Origin: Zobellia uliginosa
Lineage (GTDB): Bacteria; Bacteroidota; Bacteroidia; Flavobacteriales; Flavobacteriaceae
Direction of reading: 5' to 3'
Assembly (NCBI RefSeq): GCF_900156625.1
Contig: NZ_FTOB01000004.1
Span: forward strand, 744,001 to 808,000
Length of the DNA: 64,000 nt
Shown here: positions 53,747 through 63,476 of the stretch, in pieces
Layout: every line of letters starts with the position of its first letter
Position numbering within the stretch: position 1 is the stretch's first letter
Position numbers and translations under genes: made by a program
The notes under the pieces: model-generated
Told to the model about the DNA's origin: nothing
The model's database searches: none
Seen by the model: the letters and a program-made list of their open reading frames with translations, nothing else

Positions 53747-54957
53747 GTCGCATTAGACATCTGATCTCTGATTTCCTTGAACTTAATCGTATAATGGGTG
53801 CCTTGCCGACTTAAGTCGCGCATAAGCGAACCTTGTAATTGACGGGTTAGGTTGTGTATTAACTTGAGACCAAGTGAATTGGAGTTTTTGTGATTGGTTT
53901 CTTCAGAGAATCCCTTTCCGTTATCGCCCAATTGCAGAATCAGGTAATCTTCTTTCTCTTTTCTTAATTTAATATTGATTTCGCCTTTATTGTCGTCGAC
54001 TATACCATATTTAAGGGCATTGGTCACGGTTTCGTTAATCAAAAGCCCTAAGGGTATGGCCGTATCTATATTTAGTTTGATATTGGGGATATCGATGTTC
54101 AAGGTAATATTGGAACTAGTTCCTTTAATTGAGCGAATGAGGTATTCCACTAACTCTTGTACATATGATTTGTATTCTATTTTAGAGAGATCTTCCCTCA
54201 TATAGAGCATTTCATGAACCATGGCCATGGTAATTACCCGATTCTGACTACTTTTCAATAGGCCTTTCACGTCTTTATCGGTTATGCCTCGCGATTGAAG
54301 ACTGAGCAGACTTGAAACGGTCTGTAGGTTGTTTTTTACCCGGTGATGTACTTCCTTGATAAGGGTTTCCTTTTCGCGGATCTTTTCTTCGAGCTCATTC
54401 TTGGTCTTATAGAGGTTGTGGTGGGCATGCAACAGGTTCTTTCCGAAAACTCCCCCCAAAAGATATATGGAAAACAATACACTGAGAAAAGCAAAAAGAT
54501 TTTCTGATTCTTTGGGTACCACATTCTCCACAAAATTGAAATCGGCAACGTTTTGGGTGTATATTAAGATGATAATGAGGAGGTTGAGATTGAGGTAGAG
54601 CGAGCCGTAAGCCTTGGTAGTGACATAGCCGGCAACGACGATAAGGGCTAGTACAAAAATAAACGGACTATTGATTCCCCCGCTGTATAACGTTACTACA
54701 CTGGCCCCGGCCAAGGTCATCATTGAAACGATGTTGTATGTGAGGGCAAGATTTTTGTGGTATTTGTAGAGTAGGGTATTGAAGAGGTTTAGAATGCCAA
54801 AAATTAAAAAGGCATAAGGTATGACTTCGGTGATATGTAGAAGAAAATAGCAAAGCGCGGCAAAAATAAGCGAGAGAACGGAAGAATAGTAATTGATTTT
54901 TAAAACTAGTCTAACTTTGGTTTTCAAGCGTTTTTCTAGGTCGGTATCCTGCTGCAT
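53743..54957 (-). CDS. Membrane sensor histidine kinase, HisKA_2 type, paralogue 1
   Basis: The 404-residue protein has about six N-terminal membrane segments (about 15-175) with the shared motif YSGGINSPFIFVL, a short coiled coil, the HisKA_2 dimerisation domain with EVHHRVKNNLQTVSSLLSLQ, and an ATPase domain with LLINETVTNALKYGI, LGDNGKGFS and SLGLKLIHNL. It has no receiver domain and no regulator gene is near. Two paralogues follow at 56560 and 58011. The ligand is unknown; the six-helix input suggests a membrane or small-molecule signal. Confidence 0.9.
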   Translation of the reverse strand: MQQDTDLEKRLKTKVRLVLKINYYSSVLSLIFAALCYFLLHITEVIPYAFLIFGILNLFNTLLYKYHKNLALTYNIVSMMTLAGASVVTLYSGGINSPFIFVLALIVVAGYVTTKAYGSLYLNLNLLIIILIYTQNVADFNFVENVVPKESENLFAFLSVLFSIYLLGGVFGKNLLHAHHNLYKTKNELEEKIREKETLIKEVHHRVKNNLQTVSSLLSLQSRGITDKDVKGLLKSSQNRVITMAMVHEMLYMREDLSKIEYKSYVQELVEYLIRSIKGTSSNITLNIDIPNIKLNIDTAIPLGLLINETVTNALKYGIVDDNKGEINIKLRKEKEDYLILQLGDNGKGFSEETNHKNSNSLGLKLIHNLTRQLQGSLMRDLSRQGTHYTIKFKEIRDQMSNAT

Positions 54958-55095
54958 ATAAGATTCGTGTTTTTCTTATCTAAAACCGATAAAAGTTTAA
55001 GAAAAATCTTCCCTTTCACGGTAAATCTAAATAGGTTTTGGCAATCTATCAAATAAGTAGGTGTATTACTACCATTTAAAGGCTATGTTTAACAT

Positions 55096-56490
55096 TTATG
55101 ATCGCTGTTTTCTTGGTTTTAAATCGGTCAGTTCAGAAATCTGAATTGTTTTTTTGTTTTCGATGCTGCGTCTTGCCGCAATGCCGATAAGAATAGACAT
55201 GGCGCCATCACGTATGCCGGCCGTACGGCCGTAGGGGTCGTCAATCTCGGAGGTTCTGAAAATTTTGTCCTGTAGACGTTTATCGCCACCGCCATGACCA
55301 CTTTTTTCCATAGGTACGGCTAGGGTTTTATGTGGTTGCCAAAGCGGGTGTACAATGATGCTTTCAAAAGAAAGGTCCTCTTGATCGTTCTGCGTCATTT
55401 CGTTCTGGTGTTTTTCTGCCTCTGAAATGCTACTCTCTTTAAAGTATGGGATATCTTGAGAAGCTTCAATTCTGCCCTTTGTACCGTTGAATGCCACACG
55501 CCAGCCTTCGAAAGGGGAGTAGGTGGTAAGCGAATAGTTCAAGGTAGTGTTATCGGCATATTTTACTTGGGCCGACATTTTATCGTAGATGTCTATGTCT
55601 TCTCTGAAGAGGCAATTGTCACGTATATAACCGTCTTCATGCTCGTGGTTAACATAGAGTGCTTTCATGAATTTATCTTGGTTGATGTCCCAGTGAAAAT
55701 CGCATTTCGAGCTATTTTGGCAGCTACGGCAATTATCTCCCCTAAACGGTCCGTTTTTACCGTAGAACTCCAAATCTCCATAGGCGAATACTTCTTCAGG
55801 TTCAGAGTTTATCCACCAATTGAGTAAATCAAAATGATGGGTCGCTTTGTGCACCCACAAAGAGCCACTGCTGTTCATGTCGCCATGCCATCTCCTAAAA
55901 TACGAGGCGCCGTGATAGGTGTTGAGGTACCAGTTGAAGTCTACGGAGACCAAATCGCCAATGGTCTTGTTCATCAAAAGTTCCTTGATTTTAGTGGCAT
56001 AGGGACTCCATCGGTAGTTGAAGCCGACGATAAGGTTTTTTTTTGATTTACTTTCTGCCTCTAAAATAGACTGACATTTGGTTTCATCGGTGGTCAGTGG
56101 TTTTTCGGTGAGTACGTCACACCCCATTTCCAGTCCTTTGATGATAAACTCGTGGTGGGTGGAGTCTTTGGTGGTGACGATAACAAGGTCGGGTCGGGTA
56201 GTTTTGACCATCTCCTCAAAATCGGTAAAAGTAGGGCATGATGCGCCTATATGCGTTTTAGCGTAGGCCAATCTGCCGGGGTTAATGTCGGATAGGCCTA
56301 CAAATTCGATGATATCCGAATATTGGTCGGTCAATCTTTTTCCCCAAAACGTGATACCCCGTATTCCGGTTCCTACCAAGACAACGGAGAGTTTTTTAGT
56401 GGCATTAAAAGCGAATGCCTCTAGGGGTAATGCCGTGGTGGCGGCGAGCATGCTGACTGATGTCAGAAACTTTCGGCGAGAGTTTTTCAT
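55096..56490 (-). CDS. Gfo/Idh/MocA-family oxidoreductase, Tat signal
   Basis: The 464-residue protein starts with a twin-arginine signal (SRRKFLTSVSMLAATTALPL). The NAD(P)-binding Rossmann part has VVLVGTGIRGITFWG, VTTKDSTHHEFIIKG and DVLTEKPLTT (catalytic Lys of EKP). The substrate domain includes WVHKATHHFDLLNWW. A Cys-rich loop (CRSCQNSSKCDF) near residue 250 may bind metal. Export by Tat fits a folded, cofactor-loaded enzyme working on sugars outside the cytosol. It sits between two of the three kinases. Confidence 0.9.
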   Translation of the reverse strand: MKNSRRKFLTSVSMLAATTALPLEAFAFNATKKLSVVLVGTGIRGITFWGKRLTDQYSDIIEFVGLSDINPGRLAYAKTHIGASCPTFTDFEEMVKTTRPDLVIVTTKDSTHHEFIIKGLEMGCDVLTEKPLTTDETKCQSILEAESKSKKNLIVGFNYRWSPYATKIKELLMNKTIGDLVSVDFNWYLNTYHGASYFRRWHGDMNSSGSLWVHKATHHFDLLNWWINSEPEEVFAYGDLEFYGKNGPFRGDNCRSCQNSSKCDFHWDINQDKFMKALYVNHEHEDGYIRDNCLFREDIDIYDKMSAQVKYADNTTLNYSLTTYSPFEGWRVAFNGTKGRIEASQDIPYFKESSISEAEKHQNEMTQNDQEDLSFESIIVHPLWQPHKTLAVPMEKSGHGGGDKRLQDKIFRTSEIDDPYGRTAGIRDGAMSILIGIAARRSIENKKTIQISELTDLKPRKQRS

Positions 56491-56559
56491 TTTGGTCTAT
56501 GGTTTCCTAAAGATACTGATTTATGGGAAACAATTATAAACGATATTGTTTACACCCGA

Positions 56560-57777
56560 TCAACCATTGATGCCGGTAAAATGGCGCTCACGGTCTTTAA
56601 AGGTGATGTGGTAGCCTGTGCCTTTGACCGTGGTCATACGTGACACAGAGCCCCTTAACTGGCGTCCTAGATTGTGCATGAGCTTAAGTCCGAGCGATTT
56701 GGTGGTCTTATGGTCTATGGTCTTAGGAAAGCCCACGCCGTTGTCAATAATATCGAGGAAGTAACTCTGGGATTCTTTTTCGTCCTCTTTTAAGAGAATG
56801 CTGATTTCACCTCGGCTGTTTTCTGGAAAACCGTATTTTAAAGAATTGGTAACGGCTTCGTTGATCAGCAGGCCTAAGGGAATGGTGGTGTCGAGACCTA
56901 GACTGACATCCGGCATATCGATATTCACTTTGATGTCAAGGTTTTTGTCATTGGCCGATTGTACAAGAAATTCGGTGAGCTCCTTAACGTATGGTTTGAA
57001 AGCTATCTTTGAAATGTTGTCTCTCATATACAACATTTCATGAATTATGGCCATTGAATTGATTCTGTATTGGCTGCTTTTTGCCAATTCTTTTATTTTT
57101 TCGTTTGAGGTATTCTTAGATTGGAGGCTTAAAAGACTCGAAACCGTCTGTAAATTGTTTTTGACTCGATGGTGAACCGTTCTTAAGAGCATCTCTTTTT
57201 CTGCGATTCCAGCTTCTATCTCATCTTTGGATTGTTTTAGAATTGAGTGTGTTCTGAGTAGGTGTTTTCCAAATACACCAATAAGAAGATAAATACAAAA
57301 GAGCAGGCTGAGCAGGCTAAAGGTGTCTTTTGATTCTTCAGGGACTTCGGTGGAAACCATTGTAAGCTCGCTGACAGCATATAGGCCCGCGATTATGAGG
57401 AGTACCAATACAAGGTAGGCCTTTCCAAAAAAACGGCCAGAAACAAAGCCTCCTAAAATAATGATGCTGAGAACGAATATAAAAGGGCTCTTGATCGCAC
57501 CGCTGAAAATACAAATACCGACCACGCATATAAGGGATAAAGAGGAGCTTGTAAACGCACCTATTAGGGCGTTGCCGTGAATTTTAAAGAGAAAGATATT
57601 GGTCAGGTTCAATATAGCGAACAGGAAAAAAAATAAAGGAATGTGTCCTGTTATATCGAGGGCATATATGACAACAAAGGCCAAGACAAAAGAGAGTACC
57701 GACGATGCATAGGCGAAATTGAATAGCAATCTCGTCTGATTGTCGATCCTGTTTTGAAACTTGTTTTTAATTGACAT
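56560..57777 (-). CDS. Membrane sensor histidine kinase, HisKA_2 type, paralogue 2
   Basis: The 405-residue protein is built like the kinase at 53743-54957: about six membrane segments (sensor motif here FSGAIKSPFIFVL), then TVHHRVKNNLQTVSSLLSLQ, LLINEAVTNSLKYGF, DNGVGFPK and SLGLKLMHNLGRQL. The input region is the least like its paralogues. No regulator is linked. Confidence 0.9.
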   Translation of the reverse strand: MSIKNKFQNRIDNQTRLLFNFAYASSVLSFVLAFVVIYALDITGHIPLFFFLFAILNLTNIFLFKIHGNALIGAFTSSSLSLICVVGICIFSGAIKSPFIFVLSIIILGGFVSGRFFGKAYLVLVLLIIAGLYAVSELTMVSTEVPEESKDTFSLLSLLFCIYLLIGVFGKHLLRTHSILKQSKDEIEAGIAEKEMLLRTVHHRVKNNLQTVSSLLSLQSKNTSNEKIKELAKSSQYRINSMAIIHEMLYMRDNISKIAFKPYVKELTEFLVQSANDKNLDIKVNIDMPDVSLGLDTTIPLGLLINEAVTNSLKYGFPENSRGEISILLKEDEKESQSYFLDIIDNGVGFPKTIDHKTTKSLGLKLMHNLGRQLRGSVSRMTTVKGTGYHITFKDRERHFTGING

Positions 57778-57927
57778 TATTACACTAATTGCGACCGTAG
57801 CGGAATAAAATGCTTGTATACAGGAATACTCTAGCTTGATATGGTTTTATCAAGAAGATATTCTGAAGAGGTATTTAAGAAATGGTTAAAATGGGGTTGC
57901 AGCAGAAAGCTACAATTTTATTCCGAA

Positions 57928-57952
57928 TTTTCTGTCATAAAAAGACAGAAAA
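57928..57952. terminator. Weak hairpin between kinase genes 2 and 3
   Basis: TTTTCTGTC (57928-57936) pairs with GACAGAAAA (57944-57952) around a 7-nt A-rich loop. It lies after the third kinase gene on the minus strand, but its T tract is broken, so it may be weak or inactive. Confidence 0.35.
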
Positions 57953-58010
57953 ATTTAATTTAGAACCATCGCAAATAATTTGTAGTCAAAATGCTGGGCG
58001 AATATAAGGC

Positions 58011-59225
58011 TTACGGATTAAATTGATCCGTAATATCTTGAAATACTAACTTGTATTTTGTGCCTTTTTTCGAAGGAATGCGATCTATGCTTCCTTGAAG
58101 TTGTCTGGCCAAGTTGTGTATTAACCTTAGACCGAGTGTGTTGTAGTTTTTGTAGTCGTGGTCTAGGGCAAACCCTAGGCCGTCATCACTGATTTTTAGT
58201 ATATAACAGTCTTGGTCGCGCTTTTCAAGTTCAATTTTTATTTCGCCTTCGTTTCGGTCTTTGAAACCGTACTTTATGGAGTTAGTGACCGTCTCATTGA
58301 TCAATAGCCCCAATGGTATGGCGGTGTCTATGCTTAATAAAGTTTCAGGAATATTGAGGTTGACCTTTATTTTTTGGTCATTTCGTTCAACCGTTCTTAA
58401 AAGGTATTGGCTCAATTCATTAACGTATGAGCCGAATTCTATTTTTGAAAGGTTGTCTCGAACGTAGAGCATTTCATGGATCATAGCCATTGATGTTACC
58501 CTGTTTTGGCTACTTCTGACCAAGGCTTTTATTTGTTCGTTAGGGGTGTTTCTGGCCTGTAGGCTCAATAAGCTCGAGACGGTTTGTAGATTGTTTTTTA
58601 CACGGTGATGAACTTCCCTTAAGAGGTTTTCTTTCTCGTCTATACTTTTTTCAATGCGTGCCTTAGAACGATATAGGCGATGGTGGGTACTTAACAGGTT
58701 TTTACCGAATACGCCACCCAAAAGGTAAACGGAAAATAATACGCTTATAAGGCTGAACAGGTCGCGTACGTTTTCAGGCACTTCGTTTTCGATAAAGTCG
58801 AAATCGACATAATCGATTAAATAGATGGAGACAATTGTACTTATAATGAGATATAGATAAATGGTACCGAACCATCGTGTAGAGATATACCCTGCAAGGA
58901 CTACCAGACCTAAAACGAAAATAAACGGACTATTGATTCCCCCGCTGTACAGGGTGATTACAACCGTGCCCAAGAAAGAGATGATGGAGGTGTATATCGC
59001 CATAGCCATCAAGTTTTTGTGTTTTCTGAAGGCTAGAACGTTCAATAGATTTGAGGCCGAATAGAAGAAGAAAACATAGGGTATGGTACCATGTATATCA
59101 AAGGCATAGGTGCAGATCAAGCCTATGGCCAAGCTAAGAAAAGACGATACATAGTTAAATTTAAGTAATAATGTAGTCTTGTCACTTATTCTATTCAGAC
59201 TTTTCTTAGGCTTTCGCATGTACAT
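58011..59225 (-). CDS. Membrane sensor histidine kinase, HisKA_2 type, paralogue 3
   Basis: The 404-residue protein is closest to paralogue 1 in its input region (LYSGGINSPFIFVL, FGKNLLSTHHRLYRSK) and has EVHHRVKNNLQTVSSLLSLQ, LLINETVTNSIKYGF, SDDGLGFA and LGLRLIHNLARQL. The ATG at 59225 is chosen; a TTG at 59288 would add 21 residues absent from the paralogues, and an ATG at 59219 is also possible. Orphan kinase, no regulator near. Confidence 0.9.
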   Translation of the reverse strand: MYMRKPKKSLNRISDKTTLLLKFNYVSSFLSLAIGLICTYAFDIHGTIPYVFFFYSASNLLNVLAFRKHKNLMAMAIYTSIISFLGTVVITLYSGGINSPFIFVLGLVVLAGYISTRWFGTIYLYLIISTIVSIYLIDYVDFDFIENEVPENVRDLFSLISVLFSVYLLGGVFGKNLLSTHHRLYRSKARIEKSIDEKENLLREVHHRVKNNLQTVSSLLSLQARNTPNEQIKALVRSSQNRVTSMAMIHEMLYVRDNLSKIEFGSYVNELSQYLLRTVERNDQKIKVNLNIPETLLSIDTAIPLGLLINETVTNSIKYGFKDRNEGEIKIELEKRDQDCYILKISDDGLGFALDHDYKNYNTLGLRLIHNLARQLQGSIDRIPSKKGTKYKLVFQDITDQFNP

Positions 59226-59471
59226 GTTTTGGGTTTGCCATTTTTCTAAAAAAAGAAGTGAACCCGCTTGTAACAGACGACACTTCAAATAAAATAGTCA
59301 ACCAAGGTTTTACGACAAAATATTTACCGAAGTTAAGTTTTTGAACAAAAAAAAGAGGTGTATTTGCTTAATTTACTGCAATTTACCTTTGGGGTCAATT
59401 TGTTCATAGCCCTGCAATAGTAGATACAATTGCATTGAACTAACGTTTTACTCGTTTATCGGACAAAAAAA

Positions 59472-59497
59472 ACGGCAACTTATCGCTAAGTTGCCGT
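59472..59497 (-). terminator. Terminator after secA
   Basis: An 11-bp stem (ACGGCAACTTA with TAAGTTGCCGT, 59472-59482 and 59487-59497) with a 4-nt loop is followed on the minus strand by eight T. Confidence 0.88.
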
Positions 59498-59520
59498 AGA
59501 TTATGGTGTTTTACTAAATT

Positions 59521-62500
59521 TTACTTTTCCGTAAGTACCCAATCGCCTTTTTCAATAAGGGGTTCTGCCTGCTTGTATTTGACAGTTTTGCTTTCGCCCG
59601 ACATTACGTTTTTAATGGTAACCCTGTCGTTACGTCCAATTTTCGGACGTTCACGTACTATGGTTTCCGTAACCTGGGGCCGTTGTCCCTGGGTTTGTCC
59701 TGCCGCACGGTTTTGGGCCGCTAGCTCATCACTGTTAGGGATTTCTTCCTTACTGGTCTGAAGGTTTTCCTTAGGCCTGCGAACATTCCGTTCTTCTTGG
59801 ATCTGGTTGGGGTTTTCACTGGGGAGTTCACCCTTGTACAAGAAAGAAACAACTTCTTTGTTGACTTTGTCTATCATTTCCTTGAAGAGTTCAAAGGCTT
59901 CGAATTTATAGATCAACAAGGGGTCTTTCTGTTCGTGAACGGCCAATTGAACCGACTGTTTCAACTCGTCCATCTTACGTAAATGCGTCTTCCAAGAATC
60001 ATCGATAATGGCCAAGGTGATGTTCTTTTCAAAATCGGTAACCAGTTCCTTACCTTCACTTTCGTAAGCGCGTTCAAGGTTGGTAACCACATTGAGTGTT
60101 TTAATACCGTCTGTAAATGGTACTACAATACGTTCGAACTTGTTGGCGCTGTCTTCGTAAACTTTCTTGATCACAGGATAAGCCGTGGCCGCATTGCGCT
60201 CCATCTTGTCTTGATAATACCTATACGCTTCCGAATAGACTTTATTGGCGATATCCTGTACGCTCATCTTACCGAAATCTTCTTCGGAAATCGGAGCGGT
60301 TATCGAGAAATATTTGATCAGTTCAAATTCAAAGTTCTTATAATCGTTTGCCGCTTTGTTCGTGTCGGCAATTACCTCACAGGTATCGTAGACCATATTG
60401 GCAATATCGACCTTTAAGCGCTCGCCTTGCAGTGCATGGCGCCTTCTTTTGTAGACGACTTCACGCTGGGCGTTCATTACATCATCGTATTCCAAAAGAC
60501 GTTTACGAACACCGAAGTTGTTTTCTTCGACTTTCTTTTGTGCGCGTTCAATCGATTTGGTCATCATGGAATGTTGAATGACCTCACCGTCTTCCAAGCC
60601 CATTTTGTCCATCATTTTGGCTACACGGTCCGAACCGAAAAGACGCATCAAATTATCTTCCAAAGACACGTAGAACTGTGAACTACCTGGGTCGCCCTGT
60701 CGACCGGAACGACCTCTCAACTGTCTGTCAACACGTCTTGAGTCGTGTCTTTCCGTACCGATGATGGCCAAACCACCCGCTTTTTTAACTTCTTCCGTCA
60801 GCTTGATATCGGTACCACGACCCGCCATGTTGGTCGCAATGGTCACGACTCCGGGCTTACCTGCTTCGGCGACCACATCGGCTTCTTTTTTATGAAGTTT
60901 GGCGTTCAGTACGTTGTGCTCAACCTTTCTGATATGAAGCATTCGCGATAGCAACTCGGAAATTTCTACTGAAGTCGTACCGATCAATACAGGTCTACCG
61001 GCTTGTGAAAGCTTGGTGACCTCTTCGATTATGGCGTTGTATTTTTCACGTTTGGTCTTATAGATCAAATCGTTTCTGTCATCACGGGCAATTGGTCTGT
61101 TGGTAGGTATTTCTACAACATCCAACTCGTAAATTTCCCAGAATTCACCCGCTTCGGTAACGGCCGTACCGGTCATACCTGCGAGTTTGTTGTACATTCT
61201 AAAATAATTCTGCAAGGTAACCGTGGCGAAGGTCTGTGTAAGGGCTTCGATCTTTACGTTTTCCTTTGCTTCGATGGCTTGGTGAAGTCCGTCGGAATAA
61301 CGACGACCATCCATAATACGGCCGGTCTGCTCGTCAACGATCATCACCTTGTTGTCCATCACTACATATTCTACATCTTTTTCAAAAAGGGTATAGGCCT
61401 TTAAGAGCTGGCTCATGGTATGGATTCGCTCGCTCTTTACCCCGAAGTCCTTAAAGAGCTCTTCTTTAAGTTCGGCTTCTTTTTCAATATCGAGGTTTTG
61501 ATTTTCAATTTTCGCTATTTCCCCTCCGATATCGGGCATAACGAAGAAATCTCGGTCTTGTTCGCCTGAGATATAATCAACCCCTTTTTCGGTAAGTTCT
61601 ATTTGGTTGTTCTTTTCATCAATAACGAACAATAGGTCTTCGTCCACTTTGGGCATTTCCCTATTGTTGTCTTGCATATAGTAGTTCTCGGTTTTTTGAA
61701 GGAGTTGCTTTATACCTTCTTCGCTCAAGAACTTGATAAGGGCCTTGTTTTTTGGCAATCCCCTGTGAACACGCAATAATAAGAAGCCACCATCTTTTGT
61801 GTTGCCTTCCTGTATCAGCTTTTTGGCCTCGGCCAGAACGCCTGTAAGGTGCTGTCGTTGTTTGCTAACGATATCGGCAACCTTTGGTTTGAGTTCGTTG
61901 AATTCGTGACGGTCTCCCTCGGGTACCGGGCCTGAAATGATTAAAGGGGTACGGGCATCATCGATCAATACCGAATCCACCTCATCGACTATGGCATAAT
62001 GATGTGGTCTTTGTACCAAGTCTTTAGGAGTGTGGGCCATATTGTCCCTCAGGTAGTCAAAACCGAATTCGTTGTTGGTACCATAGGTAATATCGGCATT
62101 GTAAGCGGCCCTTCTCCCATCCGAATTGGGGCGGTGGTAGTCGATACAGTCGACCGATAGGCCATGAAATTCAAAAATGGGGGCCATCCATGCGCTGTCC
62201 CTTTTCGCTAGATAGTCGTTTACGGTAACCAAATGTGCTCCGTGACCTGCTAGGGCATTTAGGTATAAGGGAAGGGTAGCTACCAAAGTTTTTCCCTCTC
62301 CCGTATGCATTTCGGCAATTTTACCTTGGTGAAGGGCGATACCACCGATCAACTGTACATCGTAATGTACCATGTCCCAAGTAACTTCTTTACCAGCGGC
62401 GTTCCATGAATTTTTCCAGATCGCATGGTCGCCTTCGAGGCTTACGTAGTCTTTTGATCCCGAGAGTTCGCGGTCAAATTCGGAAGCGGTGACTTTTAAG

Positions 62501-62883
62501 GTAGTATTGTTGGCAAAGCGCTTGGCCGTTTCTTTAACAACGGCGAAGGCAACCGGTAAGATTTCATCAAGTGTTTTTTCACTTACTTTATATGCCTCTT
62601 CCTTGAGTTTGTCGATTTCGGCATATATATCTTCGTTCTTGTCAATGTCTGAAGACGCCTTGACCTCTTCTTCGAGTTCGCTTATCTTTTTGGTGAACTC
62701 ACTGATGTCTTCGGCAATTTTCTGTTTAAAGGTTCGGGTCTTCTCGCGCAACTCGTCGTGGCTTACTGCTTCCAACTCCTTTTCAAAAGACTTGATCTGT
62801 TCTACTATAGGCTGTAGCTCCTTTACGTCTTTTTCCGATTTATCACCTACGAATACTTTTAATATAGAATTTAAAAAACTCAT
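59521..62883 (-). CDS. secA: Preprotein translocase ATPase SecA
   Basis: The 1120-residue motor drives Sec-dependent export through SecYEG. Motifs are the Walker A in [53 protein letters not shown], and the helicase C-terminal block [12 protein letters not shown] with [19 protein letters not shown]. The longer length than in Proteobacteria fits Bacteroidota SecA, with acidic insertions near the N-terminus and between motor parts. No CxC zinc motif is visible in the C-terminal tail, which ends GDWVLTEK. Strong terminator downstream; promoter candidate upstream. Confidence 0.98.
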   Translation of the reverse strand: MSFLNSILKVFVGDKSEKDVKELQPIVEQIKSFEKELEAVSHDELREKTRTFKQKIAEDISEFTKKISELEEEVKASSDIDKNEDIYAEIDKLKEEAYKVSEKTLDEILPVAFAVVKETAKRFANNTTLKVTASEFDRELSGSKDYVSLEGDHAIWKNSWNAAGKEVTWDMVHYDVQLIGGIALHQGKIAEMHTGEGKTLVATLPLYLNALAGHGAHLVTVNDYLAKRDSAWMAPIFEFHGLSVDCIDYHRPNSDGRRAAYNADITYGTNNEFGFDYLRDNMAHTPKDLVQRPHHYAIVDEVDSVLIDDARTPLIISGPVPEGDRHEFNELKPKVADIVSKQRQHLTGVLAEAKKLIQEGNTKDGGFLLLRVHRGLPKNKALIKFLSEEGIKQLLQKTENYYMQDNNREMPKVDEDLLFVIDEKNNQIELTEKGVDYISGEQDRDFFVMPDIGGEIAKIENQNLDIEKEAELKEELFKDFGVKSERIHTMSQLLKAYTLFEKDVEYVVMDNKVMIVDEQTGRIMDGRRYSDGLHQAIEAKENVKIEALTQTFATVTLQNYFRMYNKLAGMTGTAVTEAGEFWEIYELDVVEIPTNRPIARDDRNDLIYKTKREKYNAIIEEVTKLSQAGRPVLIGTTSVEISELLSRMLHIRKVEHNVLNAKLHKKEADVVAEAGKPGVVTIATNMAGRGTDIKLTEEVKKAGGLAIIGTERHDSRRVDRQLRGRSGRQGDPGSSQFYVSLEDNLMRLFGSDRVAKMMDKMGLEDGEVIQHSMMTKSIERAQKKVEENNFGVRKRLLEYDDVMNAQREVVYKRRRHALQGERLKVDIANMVYDTCEVIADTNKAANDYKNFEFELIKYFSITAPISEEDFGKMSVQDIANKVYSEAYRYYQDKMERNAATAYPVIKKVYEDSANKFERIVVPFTDGIKTLNVVTNLERAYESEGKELVTDFEKNITLAIIDDSWKTHLRKMDELKQSVQLAVHEQKDPLLIYKFEAFELFKEMIDKVNKEVVSFLYKGELPSENPNQIQEERNVRRPKENLQTSKEEIPNSDELAAQNRAAGQTQGQRPQVTETIVRERPKIGRNDRVTIKNVMSGESKTVKYKQAEPLIEKGDWVLTEK

Positions 62884-62940
62884 TTTTTACTGTTTAGCAT
62901 TAGACCGCTTCTTGAGATGTTGGCGCGGTAGGGCATTCCG

Positions 62941-62971
62941 TTAAATTACCATTTGCAGCAACCTTGCAAAA
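62941..62971 (-). promoter_or_regulatory. Possible secA promoter
   Basis: On the minus strand TTTTG (62971-62967), an 18-nt spacer and TAATTTAA (62948-62941) resemble the Bacteroidota consensus. The start would be near 62934, about 50 nt before the ATG at 62883. Confidence 0.4.
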
Positions 62972-63030
62972 GGCATTCCAGTTTGAAGTTTGTACACATT
63001 TTACCTAGTTGCCTGCCAAAATTACATAAA

Positions 63031-63056
63031 AAAAAAGCCTCGATAGAGACTTTTTT
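63031..63056 (-). terminator. Hairpin terminator after the DUF2795 gene
   Basis: AAAAAAGCCTC (63031-63041) pairs with GAGACTTTTTT (63046-63056) with one mismatch and a GATA loop. On the minus strand a T run follows. Confidence 0.7.
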
Positions 63057-63077
63057 GTTTCAATTAACGTAATACTT

Positions 63078-63302
63078 CTAATATTCGTCTTCGTTCCAGA
63101 GATAATCTTCTTCAGTAGGATAGTCTGGCCAGATTTCTTCGATAGATTCGTAAATCTCGCCACCTTCTTCTTCCATAGATTGCAAGTTCTCTACGACCTC
63201 TAGCGGCGCGCCGGTACGGATAGAGTAATCTATCAATTCGTCTTTTGTCGCCGGCCAGGGCGCATCACTCAAGTACGATGCTAGTTCTAATGTCCAATAC
63301 AT
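63078..63302 (-). CDS. DUF2795 protein, 74 aa
   Basis: The protein matches the DUF2795 family: WTLELASYLSDAPWPATKDELIDYSIRTGAP (given here in short pieces: YLSDAPWPATKDEL, IDYSIRTGAPLEVVENL) and a very acidic tail (PDYPTEEDYLWNEDEY). It is cytosolic, small and widespread in Bacteroidota; function unknown. Confidence 0.85.
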   Translation of the reverse strand: MYWTLELASYLSDAPWPATKDELIDYSIRTGAPLEVVENLQSMEEEGGEIYESIEEIWPDYPTEEDYLWNEDEY

Positions 63303-63476
63303 TTTAGTTGTTCGATTTTAAATTTTTGCAAAAATAATTTTTATAAACACATAGCCAAGTAATTACGGCTATTTTATCCGCTTTATTTCTCTTTTAATAG
63401 TTTGATAACGAAGAATTAAACAAATTATTAGAGAATAACAAGCTAAAGAGTGATAAATATTTTAAAATCACTGTTT

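Noticed and set aside
59983-60951. Long plus-strand frames opposite secA and other conserved genes
   Set aside because: They mirror conserved coding sequence on the other strand and have no homology pattern of their own.
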